From an uncultured bacterium (GTDB taxonomy: Bacteria; Verrucomicrobiota; Kiritimatiellia; RFP12; UBA1067): 29,295 bases of DNA. The notes below the pieces were generated by a model. The model searched no databases and was not told the DNA's origin. It saw only the letters and a list, made by a program, of their open reading frames with translations. The stretch lies in NCBI GenBank assembly GCA_902779075.1, contig CACZAK010000137.1, positions 1 to 29,295 of the forward strand, given 5' to 3'. The position numbers and the translations under genes are program-made. Shown here piece by piece: positions 1 through 8,448 of this stretch (its first letter is position 1; each line of letters begins with the position of its first letter).

Positions 1-766
1 TCTCCTTCATCCACTGTCCGCCCCACACGCCGGGGTCGAAGTAGGGCATCACGCGGAACGGACGCGACGCGGCGATTTCGAGTCCGCGCCGGAACGCCGC
101 ACCCGTCATCATCTTCGGCTCGGCGCCGTTCGTGTCGAGGATATAGTCCATCCTGTCATAGCGCGCGCGCTTGTGTCGGTCGAGCGCACGCCAGTCGGCG
201 AAGAAGCCGCGCCTGTAAAGGCGAAGCGCATCCTCGCCCGCGTTGTCATCGAGCCAGTTGGCGAGCCGTCCCGAACGAAAGCGCTGCTGGATCGCCCACC
301 GCGCCATGTCGGCGTACACGTAGATGTCGCATTCGGGACAGCACACCGCCGCCGCCACGCCATAGACAAGCACGACGCCCCGCGCCGCCGCGATCTTCGC
401 CCTGACGGCCTTGACCTTCGCCGGGTCGAAATAGTCCTCCACCCGCCGGTGCGACATCACGGCGAACACGCGATCGTCGCCCTGATCCGCCGCCAGCATC
501 GCACGCACCTCGTCACGCGTCTTGTTTGCCTCGCGCGTCTCGATCACCGCGTCTGGCCGAAGTGCCCCTTTTAGCGCATCCAGCACCTCGTCCTCCCACA
601 CGCCATGGTAAAGATCTACGCACACCACGCACGGTAGGGCAGTCGCCCCGCGACCGCCGCACCTCGCCCGCAACTCCGCGCCGATCGCCTCCCATCCGGC
701 AACAGCGCGGCATTCACCGCCCACTGGCACTTTTATCGCAGGGAATTTGTCGTAGTTGGATTTCAT
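1..766 (-). CDS. class I mannose-6-phosphate isomerase-like protein, 5' part (runs off the left edge)
   Basis: The first 255 codons of a minus-strand gene start at ATG 764-766 (MKSNYDKFPAIKVPV) and stay open to base 1. The visible end reads FRVMPYFDPGVWGGQWMKE. I recognise this as the conserved junction of the long (about 550-600 residue) class I mannose-6-phosphate isomerase-like proteins of Bacteroidota and relatives, which interconvert mannose-6-P and fructose-6-P. The part seen is the N-terminal extension preceding the cupin isomerase domain, so the metal-binding residues are outside the window. The start lies 16 nt after the stop of the ATPase gene and has no clear ribosome binding site, so it may be coupled to that transcript. 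Codons near residues 36-45 are supplied by an in-frame REP-like element encoding GGRGATALP between an amphipathic helix and the strand VVCVDLYHGV. Family assignment is from memory of the motif. Confidence 0.75.
   Translation of the reverse strand, partial: MKSNYDKFPAIKVPVGGECRAVAGWEAIGAELRARCGGRGATALPCVVCVDLYHGVWEDEVLDALKGALRPDAVIETREANKTRDEVRAMLAADQGDDRVFAVMSHRRVEDYFDPAKVKAVRAKIAAARGVVLVYGVAAAVCCPECDIYVYADMARWAIQQRFRSGRLANWLDDNAGEDALRLYRRGFFADWRALDRHKRARYDRMDYILDTNGAEPKMMTGAAFRRGLEIAASRPFRVMPYFDPGVWGGQWMKE
633..660 (+). repeat. REP-like palindrome inside the isomerase gene
   Basis: A 28-nt element with head GGTAGGG followed by the stem CAGTCGC / GCGACCG around a CCC loop. It differs from the other copies by one base (A for G), which makes a G-A mismatch in the stem. 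It lies inside the isomerase gene and is read through as GGRGATALP on the gene strand. Confidence 0.85.
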
Positions 767-782
767 ACAATATTGTGCTCGT

Positions 783-2210
783 TCACGAATTACCATGAGC
801 AAAAAGGTCATCAAAGGTAATCACATTCGAGAACCTTCCACTATACTTGTTTCTGAGCAGACCGTATGGAGTTATGAGAACGGCATTGACCGATTTCCGC
901 GTTCCTGTAACGGACGAGAACACAGATATTTTTCGTCGCATGTCGGCATCTGTTTTTTCATCCGGGGCGAACTCGTCCTTTGTGTACTTAATTTCGCATA
1001 TGTCGATCACGCCGTCGGCACGGTCTATCACAAGGTCTATCTGCGCGCCCTTGGGGCAACTTTCGTCGGGCGCATGTCTCCAAGAACATACGTGCGTCAG
1101 CACGCCACCAATCTGCAATGCATTCTTCAGCTGCCACAAATGCTGGAGGCACAACCTTTCAAACGCAAAACCCGCCCACGATGCCTGCATTGAAGATCCT
1201 GCCGTGTTCTGCCAGAAATTCTCGTCCGGGTTTGAGTCCTCGTTCAAATATCTCAGATGGAAAAGCGAAAAATTATCTATAAGTTGAAACACTGCATTTT
1301 TCTTTTTTTTCCCAAAAGCGACATACTTGCGCACAAAACCGCTTGTCTCAAGATCGGAAAGACATTTTGAGACCTTTCCACCATCCGCAAGCTTCAACTT
1401 CCGCAAAAGCTCTTCGCGTGTCATGCCAGACTTGACTGATGACAAGGCCGTCACTATGTTACGGTACATCGTCCCGTCTTTGAACAACGAAGCAAACAGT
1501 TCGGCGAATTCGCCCCTCAGTTTTCCCGTCTCGGCAAAGACAAGTGCATCAACATTCTGCCGAAGGCTCAAACCACGTTCCATCAAACTCCAGTAAAACG
1601 GCACTCCACCGAAAATCATGTATCCAAGCGCGATTTCCTCCCTTGAATAGGACAATCCGAGTTCATTTGCATACTCTTCGCATTCGGCAAGGCAGAACGG
1701 CTTAAGATAGATTCTGTCTGTAACCCGATTGTGAAGCCCTCCGTGGTTCTTTATGAGCTTGTTCATCATCCATGACGTGGCAGATCCACAAACGATCAAC
1801 AGCATGTCCTTACGAGCCGAGGCATAGCCGTTCCAGAAATGCTCCAAGGCGGGAACGAATTTGGATCTCCGCGTATCCATCCACGGTAGTTCATCAATGA
1901 ATACTACTTTCCGTTCCCTCTCGCACCGCTCGATCACCTTCTCCAATGCAAGAAATGCCTCTCGCCACGATTTGAGCGAAGGACAGTGCTCATATCCGTA
2001 TTTCACGAGCGAATCCCTGAAATTGAGCAGCTGCTCTGCCGTTCCGACCCCAGAAACGCCTACATGGCAAAAACAGAAATCATCATGGAATGTCTCCCTA
2101 ATTAGGTACGTCTTGCCTACGCGGCGGCGCCCATAGACGGCAACGAACTGCGCCTCAGAACGTTCTGCCGCGCACAAAAGAGACTTCCTCTCCCTATATC
2201 TTCCTACCAT
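783..2210 (-). CDS. ATP-binding protein of the DUF234 / AAA type with C-terminal nuclease-like domain
   Basis: About 475 residues. The N-terminal half is a P-loop ATPase with Walker A GRRRVGKTYL near residue 30 and Walker B VVFIDELPW near residue 105. A winged-helix-like region follows (MTREELLRKLKLADGGKVSKCLSDLETSG spans it). The C-terminal part contains IDLVIDRADGVIDICEIKY, matching the D...E-x-K core of PD-(D/E)XK nuclease-like folds typical of DUF234 proteins. Such ATPases are common in mobile or dispensable bacterial and archaeal loci, and their substrate is generally unknown. I chose the ATG at 2208-2210, because AGAGG lies 5 nt upstream, over a GTG two codons earlier that would overlap the SD. 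A strong sigma70-type promoter sits directly upstream. It is followed by the isomerase gene on the same strand. Its biological role is not established. Confidence 0.8.
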   Translation of the reverse strand: MVGRYRERKSLLCAAERSEAQFVAVYGRRRVGKTYLIRETFHDDFCFCHVGVSGVGTAEQLLNFRDSLVKYGYEHCPSLKSWREAFLALEKVIERCERERKVVFIDELPWMDTRRSKFVPALEHFWNGYASARKDMLLIVCGSATSWMMNKLIKNHGGLHNRVTDRIYLKPFCLAECEEYANELGLSYSREEIALGYMIFGGVPFYWSLMERGLSLRQNVDALVFAETGKLRGEFAELFASLFKDGTMYRNIVTALSSVKSGMTREELLRKLKLADGGKVSKCLSDLETSGFVRKYVAFGKKKKNAVFQLIDNFSLFHLRYLNEDSNPDENFWQNTAGSSMQASWAGFAFERLCLQHLWQLKNALQIGGVLTHVCSWRHAPDESCPKGAQIDLVIDRADGVIDICEIKYTKDEFAPDEKTDADMRRKISVFSSVTGTRKSVNAVLITPYGLLRNKYSGRFSNVITFDDLFAHGNS

Positions 2211-2232
2211 AGACACCTCTTGCTAGGTTTAT

Positions 2233-2321
2233 GGTGCGGAATTATATCAAAAATCCGACATTCCGACAACTATGAAATTATATCGGTGCGGAATCTGTGG
2301 TTTTCTTCCACATTCCGCACC
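2233..2321. repeat. three copies of GGTGCGGAAT around the ATPase promoter
   Basis: GGTGCGGAAT occurs directly at 2233-2242 and 2285-2294 and inverted at 2312-2321. The last two form a hairpin with extra GTGG/CCAC pairing. The first copy covers the -10/+1 region of the ATPase promoter, so the repeats could be operator sites. The 2285-2321 hairpin could also act as a terminator-like stem for the relic upstream, but it has no T-run. Confidence 0.5.
2241..2269 (-). promoter_or_regulatory. sigma70-type promoter for the ATPase gene
   Basis: On the minus strand TTGTCG (2264-2269) is separated by exactly 17 nt from TATAAT (2241-2246). Transcription would start near 2234, about 24 nt before the ATG. 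Confidence 0.7.
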
Positions 2322-2369
2322 CAAATAAACAATGTCATTTTACCTCTCGTTTTGTCCCAACCTCCGTGA

Positions 2370-2501
2370 CTAGCGCATGAAGACCAAGTATGACAGACCT
2401 TCCGACGACACCGTGAACATCTCGCTCTTGATCACTGTTCCGTCTTCCACCGTGGCCAGCTTCACCCGGCTGCCACCCATATCTGCGCTCAACGTTTTCA
2501 T
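2370..2501 (-). pseudogene. truncated ROK-family sugar kinase start (43 codons)
   Basis: A small minus-strand frame reads MKTLSADMGGSRVKLATVED and continues to a stop after SYLVFMR. The D-x-GG-S/T-x-VK-L pattern is the N-terminal phosphate-binding motif of ROK kinases (normally about 300 residues), which phosphorylate sugars such as glucose or N-acetylmannosamine. Only the first roughly 35 residues look ROK-like. The tail resembles the short hydrophobic-basic C-termini of other genes here. AAGGAAGAG lies 5 nt upstream of the ATG, and the start is 15 nt after the metallophosphoesterase stop, so it may still be translated. I read it as a 5' remnant joined to an unrelated 3' end by deletion. Confidence 0.55.
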
Positions 2502-2516
2502 GTCTGCTCTTCCTTT

Positions 2517-3506
2517 TCAGCAGTTGACCCGCACGTCGAAAAACGACCCGTCGACATTGGCGGCAACGGCGCACTGTACATGCCCCCGATCAAACGCGAA
2601 GAAGTGCTTGTGCACGTGCCCGACGAATACGCCCAACAGGTTCGGCGTGGAGAACACTGCCTCGCGGAACGCGAACGTCGTGGGCGTATGCCCGGCCTCA
2701 GGCCACTGCGGACGGCGCTCGATCTTCCAGTGGGGATCCACCTTCGCGCCCCACTCGGGATGTGCGCAGCCAGCCTCGCGCGGACCATATCCCGGCATGT
2801 AGAGCGGGATGTGCATCATGAGCGCCACCGGCTCGCCTTTCGCCGCCTCCTGCTTCCAGAATGCGAGCTGTTCCGGCAGTATCTCGTAGAGCGAGTTGTC
2901 GATGAAGACGAAACGGATGCCGTTCACCACGCGCGAGGCCATCATCGGATCGGCCCCCTGGTAGAGCGGCGCAAGGCGCTTCTTCGTCCATTCCGCGCGC
3001 AAGGCCATCTCCGTGCCAGGCAAACCTTCGTAGTGCCAGTCGTGGTTACCTGAAATGTACATCCAGTTCAACCCTGACTCGTCGAGCCGCCGTTTCACGT
3101 ACTCCACGCCCGCCTCGGACGGGAAGCTCACGATGTCGCCCACGAGCGCGAGGAAGTCCACCTTCATCTTCTTCGCCTCGGCGAGCGCGTACTCGAAACC
3201 TTCGGGAGAAGCAATCAGACGCCTTGTGCGGAAATGGAGCGCGGAGCGATAGGGTTTGGACATGCGGGCCGAATACTGTTTGAACGGCTCGCCCCGCTCG
3301 TCGTCGATGGTGAGGTGCGAATCGCCCACCACCATGAATCGGCACTTCCCTCCGAGTGACGGCATGGTGAAGCGCAGCGACTCCTTCACAGACGCGAACG
3401 AGACGCCCGGCACAGCCGGCGCCTCTGCCGCCCGCCCGCGCGGCACGGCGGCCATCGCCGCCGCGGCGGCACCCAATTTGAGCATGTTCCTTCTTGTCAT
3501 TTGCAT
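2517..3506 (-). CDS. Tat-exported calcineurin-like metallophosphoesterase
   Basis: About 329 residues. The N-terminus MTRRNMLKLGAAAAAMAAV is a twin-arginine signal sequence with an alanine-rich core. All metallophosphoesterase blocks are visible in order: GDSH near residue 60, GDIV near 120, GNHD near 150, MMHIP near 225 and GHVHKH near 290. These supply the ligands for a binuclear metal centre that hydrolyses phosphomono- or diesters. The protein is therefore probably a folded, metal-loaded periplasmic phosphatase. I chose the ATG at 3504-3506 because AAAGGA lies about 6 nt upstream. Longer upstream frames read through a GH92 relic and are not convincing. The gene is followed closely by the ROK remnant. 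Its substrate cannot be inferred. Confidence 0.9.
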   Translation of the reverse strand: MQMTRRNMLKLGAAAAAMAAVPRGRAAEAPAVPGVSFASVKESLRFTMPSLGGKCRFMVVGDSHLTIDDERGEPFKQYSARMSKPYRSALHFRTRRLIASPEGFEYALAEAKKMKVDFLALVGDIVSFPSEAGVEYVKRRLDESGLNWMYISGNHDWHYEGLPGTEMALRAEWTKKRLAPLYQGADPMMASRVVNGIRFVFIDNSLYEILPEQLAFWKQEAAKGEPVALMMHIPLYMPGYGPREAGCAHPEWGAKVDPHWKIERRPQWPEAGHTPTTFAFREAVFSTPNLLGVFVGHVHKHFFAFDRGHVQCAVAANVDGSFFDVRVNC

Positions 3507-3541
3507 GTCATATCCTTTCTTCTCGGCCATTCCACACCCTC

Positions 3542-3607
3542 TCAATGAAGGTCGGTCTGGAAGAGCCCCAGTGACGCCATCACAAACCACGCGCTCATCT
3601 GTACCTG
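3542..3607 (-). pseudogene. GH92 alpha-mannosidase relic
   Basis: The minus strand reads QMSAWFVMASLGLFQTD and then stops. This matches, nearly residue for residue, the catalytic-region block DQGQMSAWFVMASLGLFQTD of the GH92 gene at about 6400-6460. Nothing else of GH92 surrounds it, so it is a short leftover of a second GH92 copy upstream of the phosphoesterase gene. Confidence 0.7.
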
Positions 3608-3641
3608 AGCAATTGCAATGGCATCTCTTTCGTGCGTTGCG

Positions 3642-5297
3642 TCATACAGCAAAGTCAAATTCCTGTGCGACGAGTTTCTTGGGTTGCCGGCCCACGACCT
3701 TTGCCAGCAGACTCTCAACTAAACGATCCACTCTCGCCACGTCGGATTCCCCGTAAAGCCCAGCCAAGGCCGTCACATCGGCCTCGTCAAGACTACTCCA
3801 TGCTGGAATGTGGACATGCCGTAGATTCTGCGCCTGATAACGGATGCTGCCACCACGCATCTGAACCGACACGCGCCGAATCTGTTCTGTCACGAATGAG
3901 CTTCGCATCAACACGCAAAGGGCCCGCATGTTCCACGTGTCGGACGTAATCCAGTACACGTTATGGTGGGGATAGAATTGACCACGTTCGTCAAGGGCGA
4001 CATTTCCTCCGCGTTGGATGTCGGGGAGCAAAAGCTTCTCGGCCCGCAAAACCCTATAGCTGATCCTGTCTAGAGTCCTGTACCATGAGTCCGGATGCTT
4101 TTTCGCGCAGTAACGGGCCTTCAACCTCCCTGCGTGTTTTTCCAAATACGCACCCGTCTTCGGGAACTTCGACAAGTCCAGCATTTGCCTGTCATCATGC
4201 TGATCGTACGGATTGAGCATGTAACGGCTGTTCCACTCGATGCTGCCGCCTTGAATGTCCTCGGATGCGACAAGCGGGAGCAAACACGAGGCCTCAATCT
4301 CCGTATTGCGCTGTGGATCCACGTAGATTTCATCCGCACCCGAGGCAACGCCGATACCGACCAGTGTCCCAGCTCCTGATTGCTCGATTGTCGGGAAGGA
4401 ACTGGTTATAGACTCGAATCTTTCCCTTTCAGCAGAGTCAGTCGTGACCCAAGCGTCCTCGCCACCGTACCATTTTACGAACCTGTTGAGCCGCGATCCC
4501 GCAACACCCGTCCTGTAATGCCGCAGTGCATCGTCATCCAGCGACACCACTTCGCCAGAATAAGTATCCTTCCCGATATGACGATCTATCACGTAGATCG
4601 CAGGATAGGCGGACACCTCGGTCTCAAAAGGCTGGGTATGTTCCATGTTCAAGTATAACGCAACGTGGAAGGATTCGCTAATCATCCGACGCAATCGCCT
4701 GCCATAACTGCTGCGCACAAATCTGTTTGTGCAGATGAATGAAAAAACACCGCGCGGCGACAGCAATGAGAGCGACCGTTCAAAGAAAGGAACGTAGATA
4801 TCGCACCTTTCGGAGAACGTATCGTACCGGACCTTGTACGCCCGCTGTTTCTCAGGAGCAATGTTGTCAAAGCGAATGTAGGGCGGATTGCCAATCACCA
4901 CGTCAAATCTTTTCTGAAAATCATGGAGAAGAAAATCTTCGCAGCGGAACCAGCATGAAAGCAGACGCTTCACAACGTTCTTAGAACATCCTGCGGAATC
5001 CAGCCGTGCAGCGACCTCGCGTTTCACATGTGAAATGCTTTTCTCGGACACATCGAACGCAAGCAGGAACCCCTCTAACGCATCATCTTCCCAATCGGGT
5101 TCCTCTGCAATCAGCGCATCCACAATTGGCAGAACAAAAGCCCCGTCCCCGCAGCTTGGCTCCAGTACACTCAATCCCCGCCATTTACCGAAGCGTCCCG
5201 CGCGCATGACTTCGCGCATCATGTAGGAAACAACTTCGGGACGCGTGAACACTGCGCCCGTGGTCCTGTGTTCAGGAACTGGATTTCGCACACTCAT
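3642..5297 (-). CDS. type II DNA adenine-N6 methyltransferase (PaeR7I/XhoI-type partner)
   Basis: 551 residues. The AdoMet-binding motif I is VLEPSCGDGAF near residue 46 and the catalytic motif IV is NPPY (VVIGNPPYIRF) near residue 137, the signature of gamma-type N6-adenine methyltransferases. A long C-terminal region with aromatic and basic patches is the likely target-recognition part. The length is close to that of M.PaeR7I (about 530). Its ATG overlaps the stop of the endonuclease gene by 4 nt (ATGA), so the pair is translationally coupled with the endonuclease first. It should methylate the same site the endonuclease cuts, protecting the chromosome. By partner homology this is predicted to be CTCGAG with the adenine modified. 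The methyltransferase alone would not define the sequence. Confidence 0.88.
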   Translation of the reverse strand: MSVRNPVPEHRTTGAVFTRPEVVSYMMREVMRAGRFGKWRGLSVLEPSCGDGAFVLPIVDALIAEEPDWEDDALEGFLLAFDVSEKSISHVKREVAARLDSAGCSKNVVKRLLSCWFRCEDFLLHDFQKRFDVVIGNPPYIRFDNIAPEKQRAYKVRYDTFSERCDIYVPFFERSLSLLSPRGVFSFICTNRFVRSSYGRRLRRMISESFHVALYLNMEHTQPFETEVSAYPAIYVIDRHIGKDTYSGEVVSLDDDALRHYRTGVAGSRLNRFVKWYGGEDAWVTTDSAERERFESITSSFPTIEQSGAGTLVGIGVASGADEIYVDPQRNTEIEASCLLPLVASEDIQGGSIEWNSRYMLNPYDQHDDRQMLDLSKFPKTGAYLEKHAGRLKARYCAKKHPDSWYRTLDRISYRVLRAEKLLLPDIQRGGNVALDERGQFYPHHNVYWITSDTWNMRALCVLMRSSFVTEQIRRVSVQMRGGSIRYQAQNLRHVHIPAWSSLDEADVTALAGLYGESDVARVDRLVESLLAKVVGRQPKKLVAQEFDFAV

Positions 5298-6013
5298 GAT
5301 CTTGCGGACAAATACGAATAAAGGGACTTGAAGAAATTCAACGCACCCACCGACTCGCCACCGTCGCGCACGGACGCGGTCTTGCTATCGGACACGAGAA
5401 GCGCGGTCGCCGTGTAGTCGCGTTCCAGCACAAGTCGTTCGCAGAGAATCTCATATCTCCGAAGGTAACTCGTACCATGAAACACAGGAAGAGGCGGCAA
5501 GAGACTATCCGCAAGCGCAACGGCACGTTCAGAAGACGGTGAGTCCTCCAGGAAGAAAAGATAACCGAGCCACGGCGCTTCCGTCACGCCGAACACGCGC
5601 TCACGATAGGCCACCCAAAAATCACGCGACACGCCGAGGACTTCCTCCGTCCTGTTGTTGAAGTTATTGCCGAAGCTACCACTCTGCGACTTCAGTTCAA
5701 TCGCGGCAACCAACCTTCCACCCCGCATGACAACGACATCCCAGTTCTTCTGCGGCCGATAATATCCCGGAACGGGAACGGCCCTGTCGAAGAACACCTC
5801 CGTCTTCTTGAATCCAGCCTTTATGCATATTTCCTTAACGAGCCTCGCAAACCCGTCGAGGTGCCGACCACCAGTGACTTGCCCGCGTGTCCCCGCGTCA
5901 GTAACACCTCGCTTCTTTTGAGAAACCGCCTGCGACCTTCGCGTTTTCCAGTAAAACGCCGCTGCATTCGCAACCTTCTTACGAAGTTGCACTTCTGTGT
6001 ATGGGAAAGACAT
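5294..6013 (-). CDS. type II restriction endonuclease of the XhoI/PaeR7I family
   Basis: 239 residues. The central block NWDVVV...AAIELKSQSGSFGNNFNNRTEE carries the D...E-x-K catalytic core of PD-(D/E)XK nucleases. It also has the very characteristic GNNFNNRTEE stretch of the XhoI family, whose members recognise CTCGAG. Length matches the family (about 240-250). It is encoded immediately upstream of, and overlaps, the methyltransferase gene. The start ATG at 6011-6013 has no Shine-Dalgarno sequence. The only good promoter element, TGGTATAAT, ends 6 nt before it, so the mRNA may be leaderless. CTCGAG occurs at least six times in this window (for example 13706, 13889, 20874, 21506, 25474, 25525), so host sites must be methylated if the enzyme is active. 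Confidence 0.9.
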   Translation of the reverse strand: MSFPYTEVQLRKKVANAAAFYWKTRRSQAVSQKKRGVTDAGTRGQVTGGRHLDGFARLVKEICIKAGFKKTEVFFDRAVPVPGYYRPQKNWDVVVMRGGRLVAAIELKSQSGSFGNNFNNRTEEVLGVSRDFWVAYRERVFGVTEAPWLGYLFFLEDSPSSERAVALADSLLPPLPVFHGTSYLRRYEILCERLVLERDYTATALLVSDSKTASVRDGGESVGALNFFKSLYSYLSARS

Positions 6014-6019
6014 GCGGAA

Positions 6020-6028
6020 ATTATACCA
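6020..6028 (-). promoter_or_regulatory. extended -10 promoter of the restriction-modification operon
   Basis: The minus strand has TGG-TATAAT with TATAAT at 6020-6025. No convincing -35 lies 16-18 nt upstream, so it would rely on the TGn extension. The predicted start falls on or next to the ATG. Confidence 0.6.
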
Positions 6029-7462
6029 TTTATATGCCCCGTGTGAAATGCAAATTTGAGGAATACCGGACTGCCTTCACCCATTCAGGAATCTCCCTTG
6101 AGGCTATCAAGTGGGTTATTTGGGTTTATCTTCCGCATCCCCACTGCTTGTTCGGCTCGGATCCCATCCAGAGTTCAAGCGTACCACCCTTCAGCACTTC
6201 GCGGGCGTCAATGAGGAAGGAGTCCTGCGGCTTACCGTTCAGCACGGCACGCTGCACGTACTTGTTGGCGCGGGAGGCGTTGTGCGCCTTGATGGTGAAT
6301 GTGTCGCCGCGGCCGAAGCGTCGTCCGAGGTCGATTGTCGCCTCCTCGAAGAGCGGGCTCGCGATTTCATAAATCGGCTCCGCGCGGCAACCGCCGTCCG
6401 TCTGGAACAGTCCGAGCGACGCCATCACGAACCACGCGCTCATCTGCCCCTGGTCCTCATCGCCAAGCCACGCCGTCGAATCGCCGTAGCCGTAGTAGCG
6501 CTCCATGATCGACCGCGCCCACTTCTGCGTGTTCCACGGCTCCTTCGCCCAGTTGAAGAGGAACGCGAAGTGCATGGACTGCTGGTTGCCCTGCACCACG
6601 GGATACTTCGCGTAGTTCTCGCCGGGCGCGTTGTAGCGGAACGGACAGCTCTTCTCGAATCCCCACGTGAGCCGTTCGAGGAAGCGTTCGCGTCCGACAA
6701 TCTCGACGAGCGCCGGCACGTCCTGCGGCACGAAGTACGTGAGCTGCCAGGCGTTGCCCTCTACGTATCCCTTCCCTGAGATTCCTCCCGAGAACGTAGT
6801 CAGGCTTTTATCCCATTCGCCCTTGGAGTCCCTTCGGTGGCAGTAGCCGCTTTCGGGATTGACAGCGTTCTTCCACCACGTGCCGCGATCGGAGAACGTC
6901 TTGTACGCGGCTTCGTCGCCGATCGCCTTTGCGAACTGCCCCACGGTCCAGTCGTCGAACGAATACTCCATCGAGTTCGAGAAGGTGCCCTTGTCGCTCG
7001 GCACGTAATGGTACTTCATGTACGCGGCGAGGCTACGGTTGCCGGCAAAGCCCCGCCCCACCTTCTGCGCAGGTGTGGTCTGCATCTTCACGAACGCCGC
7101 CATCAGCTTCTTCGGATCGTATGCGCGGATGCCCATCTGCCACGCGCTCACCATCTGCGGAATCTCGTGCTCGGCCACCATCACCGGGATGTAGCGCATG
7201 CCCGCCGGACCCTTCCCGAGCCATCCGCCGGCCTCGAACAGCGCCATCTGCGACTTCACCCAGCGCGCGCTCCACTCCGGCCCCACGAGGTTCCACGCCT
7301 GGTTCAGGTTCCAGCGTCAGGATCGTCCAGCTTCTGGATTTTTCCGAACGGGTCGCTCCAGCGTCCATCGACATCGTTGAAGGTATTGCGGCAGAACGAG
7401 CGGTAGAGGTTCGTGTAGAAGCGCTTCTTCTCAAGACGATCCGCCGTGGCGATCTTCACGCG

Positions 7463-7478
7463 CCCCAGCACCCCAGCA
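7463..7478. repeat. 8-bp tandem duplication causing a frameshift
   Basis: CCCCAGCA is present twice in tandem (7463-7470 and 7471-7478). Removing one copy restores the GH92 frame as DLLGRVKIATADRL, the expected family sequence. Confidence 0.85.
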
Positions 7479-8420
7479 GGTCGTTCCACGTCGCCTCGTT
7501 GGCCGCGCGCACCTTCTCGAAGCTCCAGCCGAACGGCTCTTCGACCTCGCGCTTCAGGTTGTTCGCCGCACCCGCGATGTCCACGAACGAAATGCCCGAA
7601 CGCATCTGCACGACGGTCTTGCCCTCCGCCGGCTCGAACTCCACGTAGCAGCCGAAGTACTTCGGATTCTGCGCTGAATGTGCGCGACCTGTCCAGAGGG
7701 CGTCGTTTTCCCATCCGCCGAATTTTGCAATGTCCCGGTCAAACTCGATCACGAAGTGGACGGTGTAGAACTGGTCGGCGTCGCGGCTCCACACGTGCGT
7801 CGTATCCTGCTTGGAAAAGCCCTCGATTCGGCGCGGACCCGTCTGGCGCACGTCGCAGGCCTTGAGGACGTAATTGTATTCGCACGGCGTGAGCAGATCG
7901 ATCATCACGCGCGGCGTCTTGCCCGCCGGATACGTGTAGCGCTGAAATCCACAGCGGTCGGTCGCCGTGAGTTCGGCGAAGATGTCGTGGTCTGTGAGCT
8001 TCACGGCGTAGTACCCCGCCTTGCACACCTCGCTCGTCTTGTCGATGAACGAGCGGTAGCCGTCGGCGTGGCCCTTGATTTCGGAATCCGCGCCCATGCG
8101 GGTCTTGAGCGGACCCGTGGTCGGCATCGTGCCGAGTCCCGCCATGGTCCACTCGTGGATATGGCTGAAGCACCCAATGCTCTCGATTGAGGGATCGTAT
8201 CCGCCATCCCATACCCGCTTGCCGGGCAGGCCCTCGTTGTCGGGCGAGAGCTTCACCATGCTGAACGGCGTCCACGGACCCGGCGCGAGCATCCAGCGCG
8301 AGTGCGCCGTGCCCATGCGCGTATCGACGTACCCCGCCACGCCCGCGTCACGTTGCGGCGTACACTTGACCGTTCCTTCCCGCACACACACATCATCAAC
8401 AATCACCCGATATTCCGTAC

Positions 8421-8448
8421 GGTAGGGCGGTCGCCCCGCGACCGCCGC
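8421..8448 (+). repeat. REP-like palindrome inside the GH92 gene
   Basis: 28-nt element with head GGTAGGG and stem CGGTCGC-CCC-GCGACCG. It is read on the gene strand as AAVAGRPPY, a different frame from the copy at 633-660. Confidence 0.9.
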
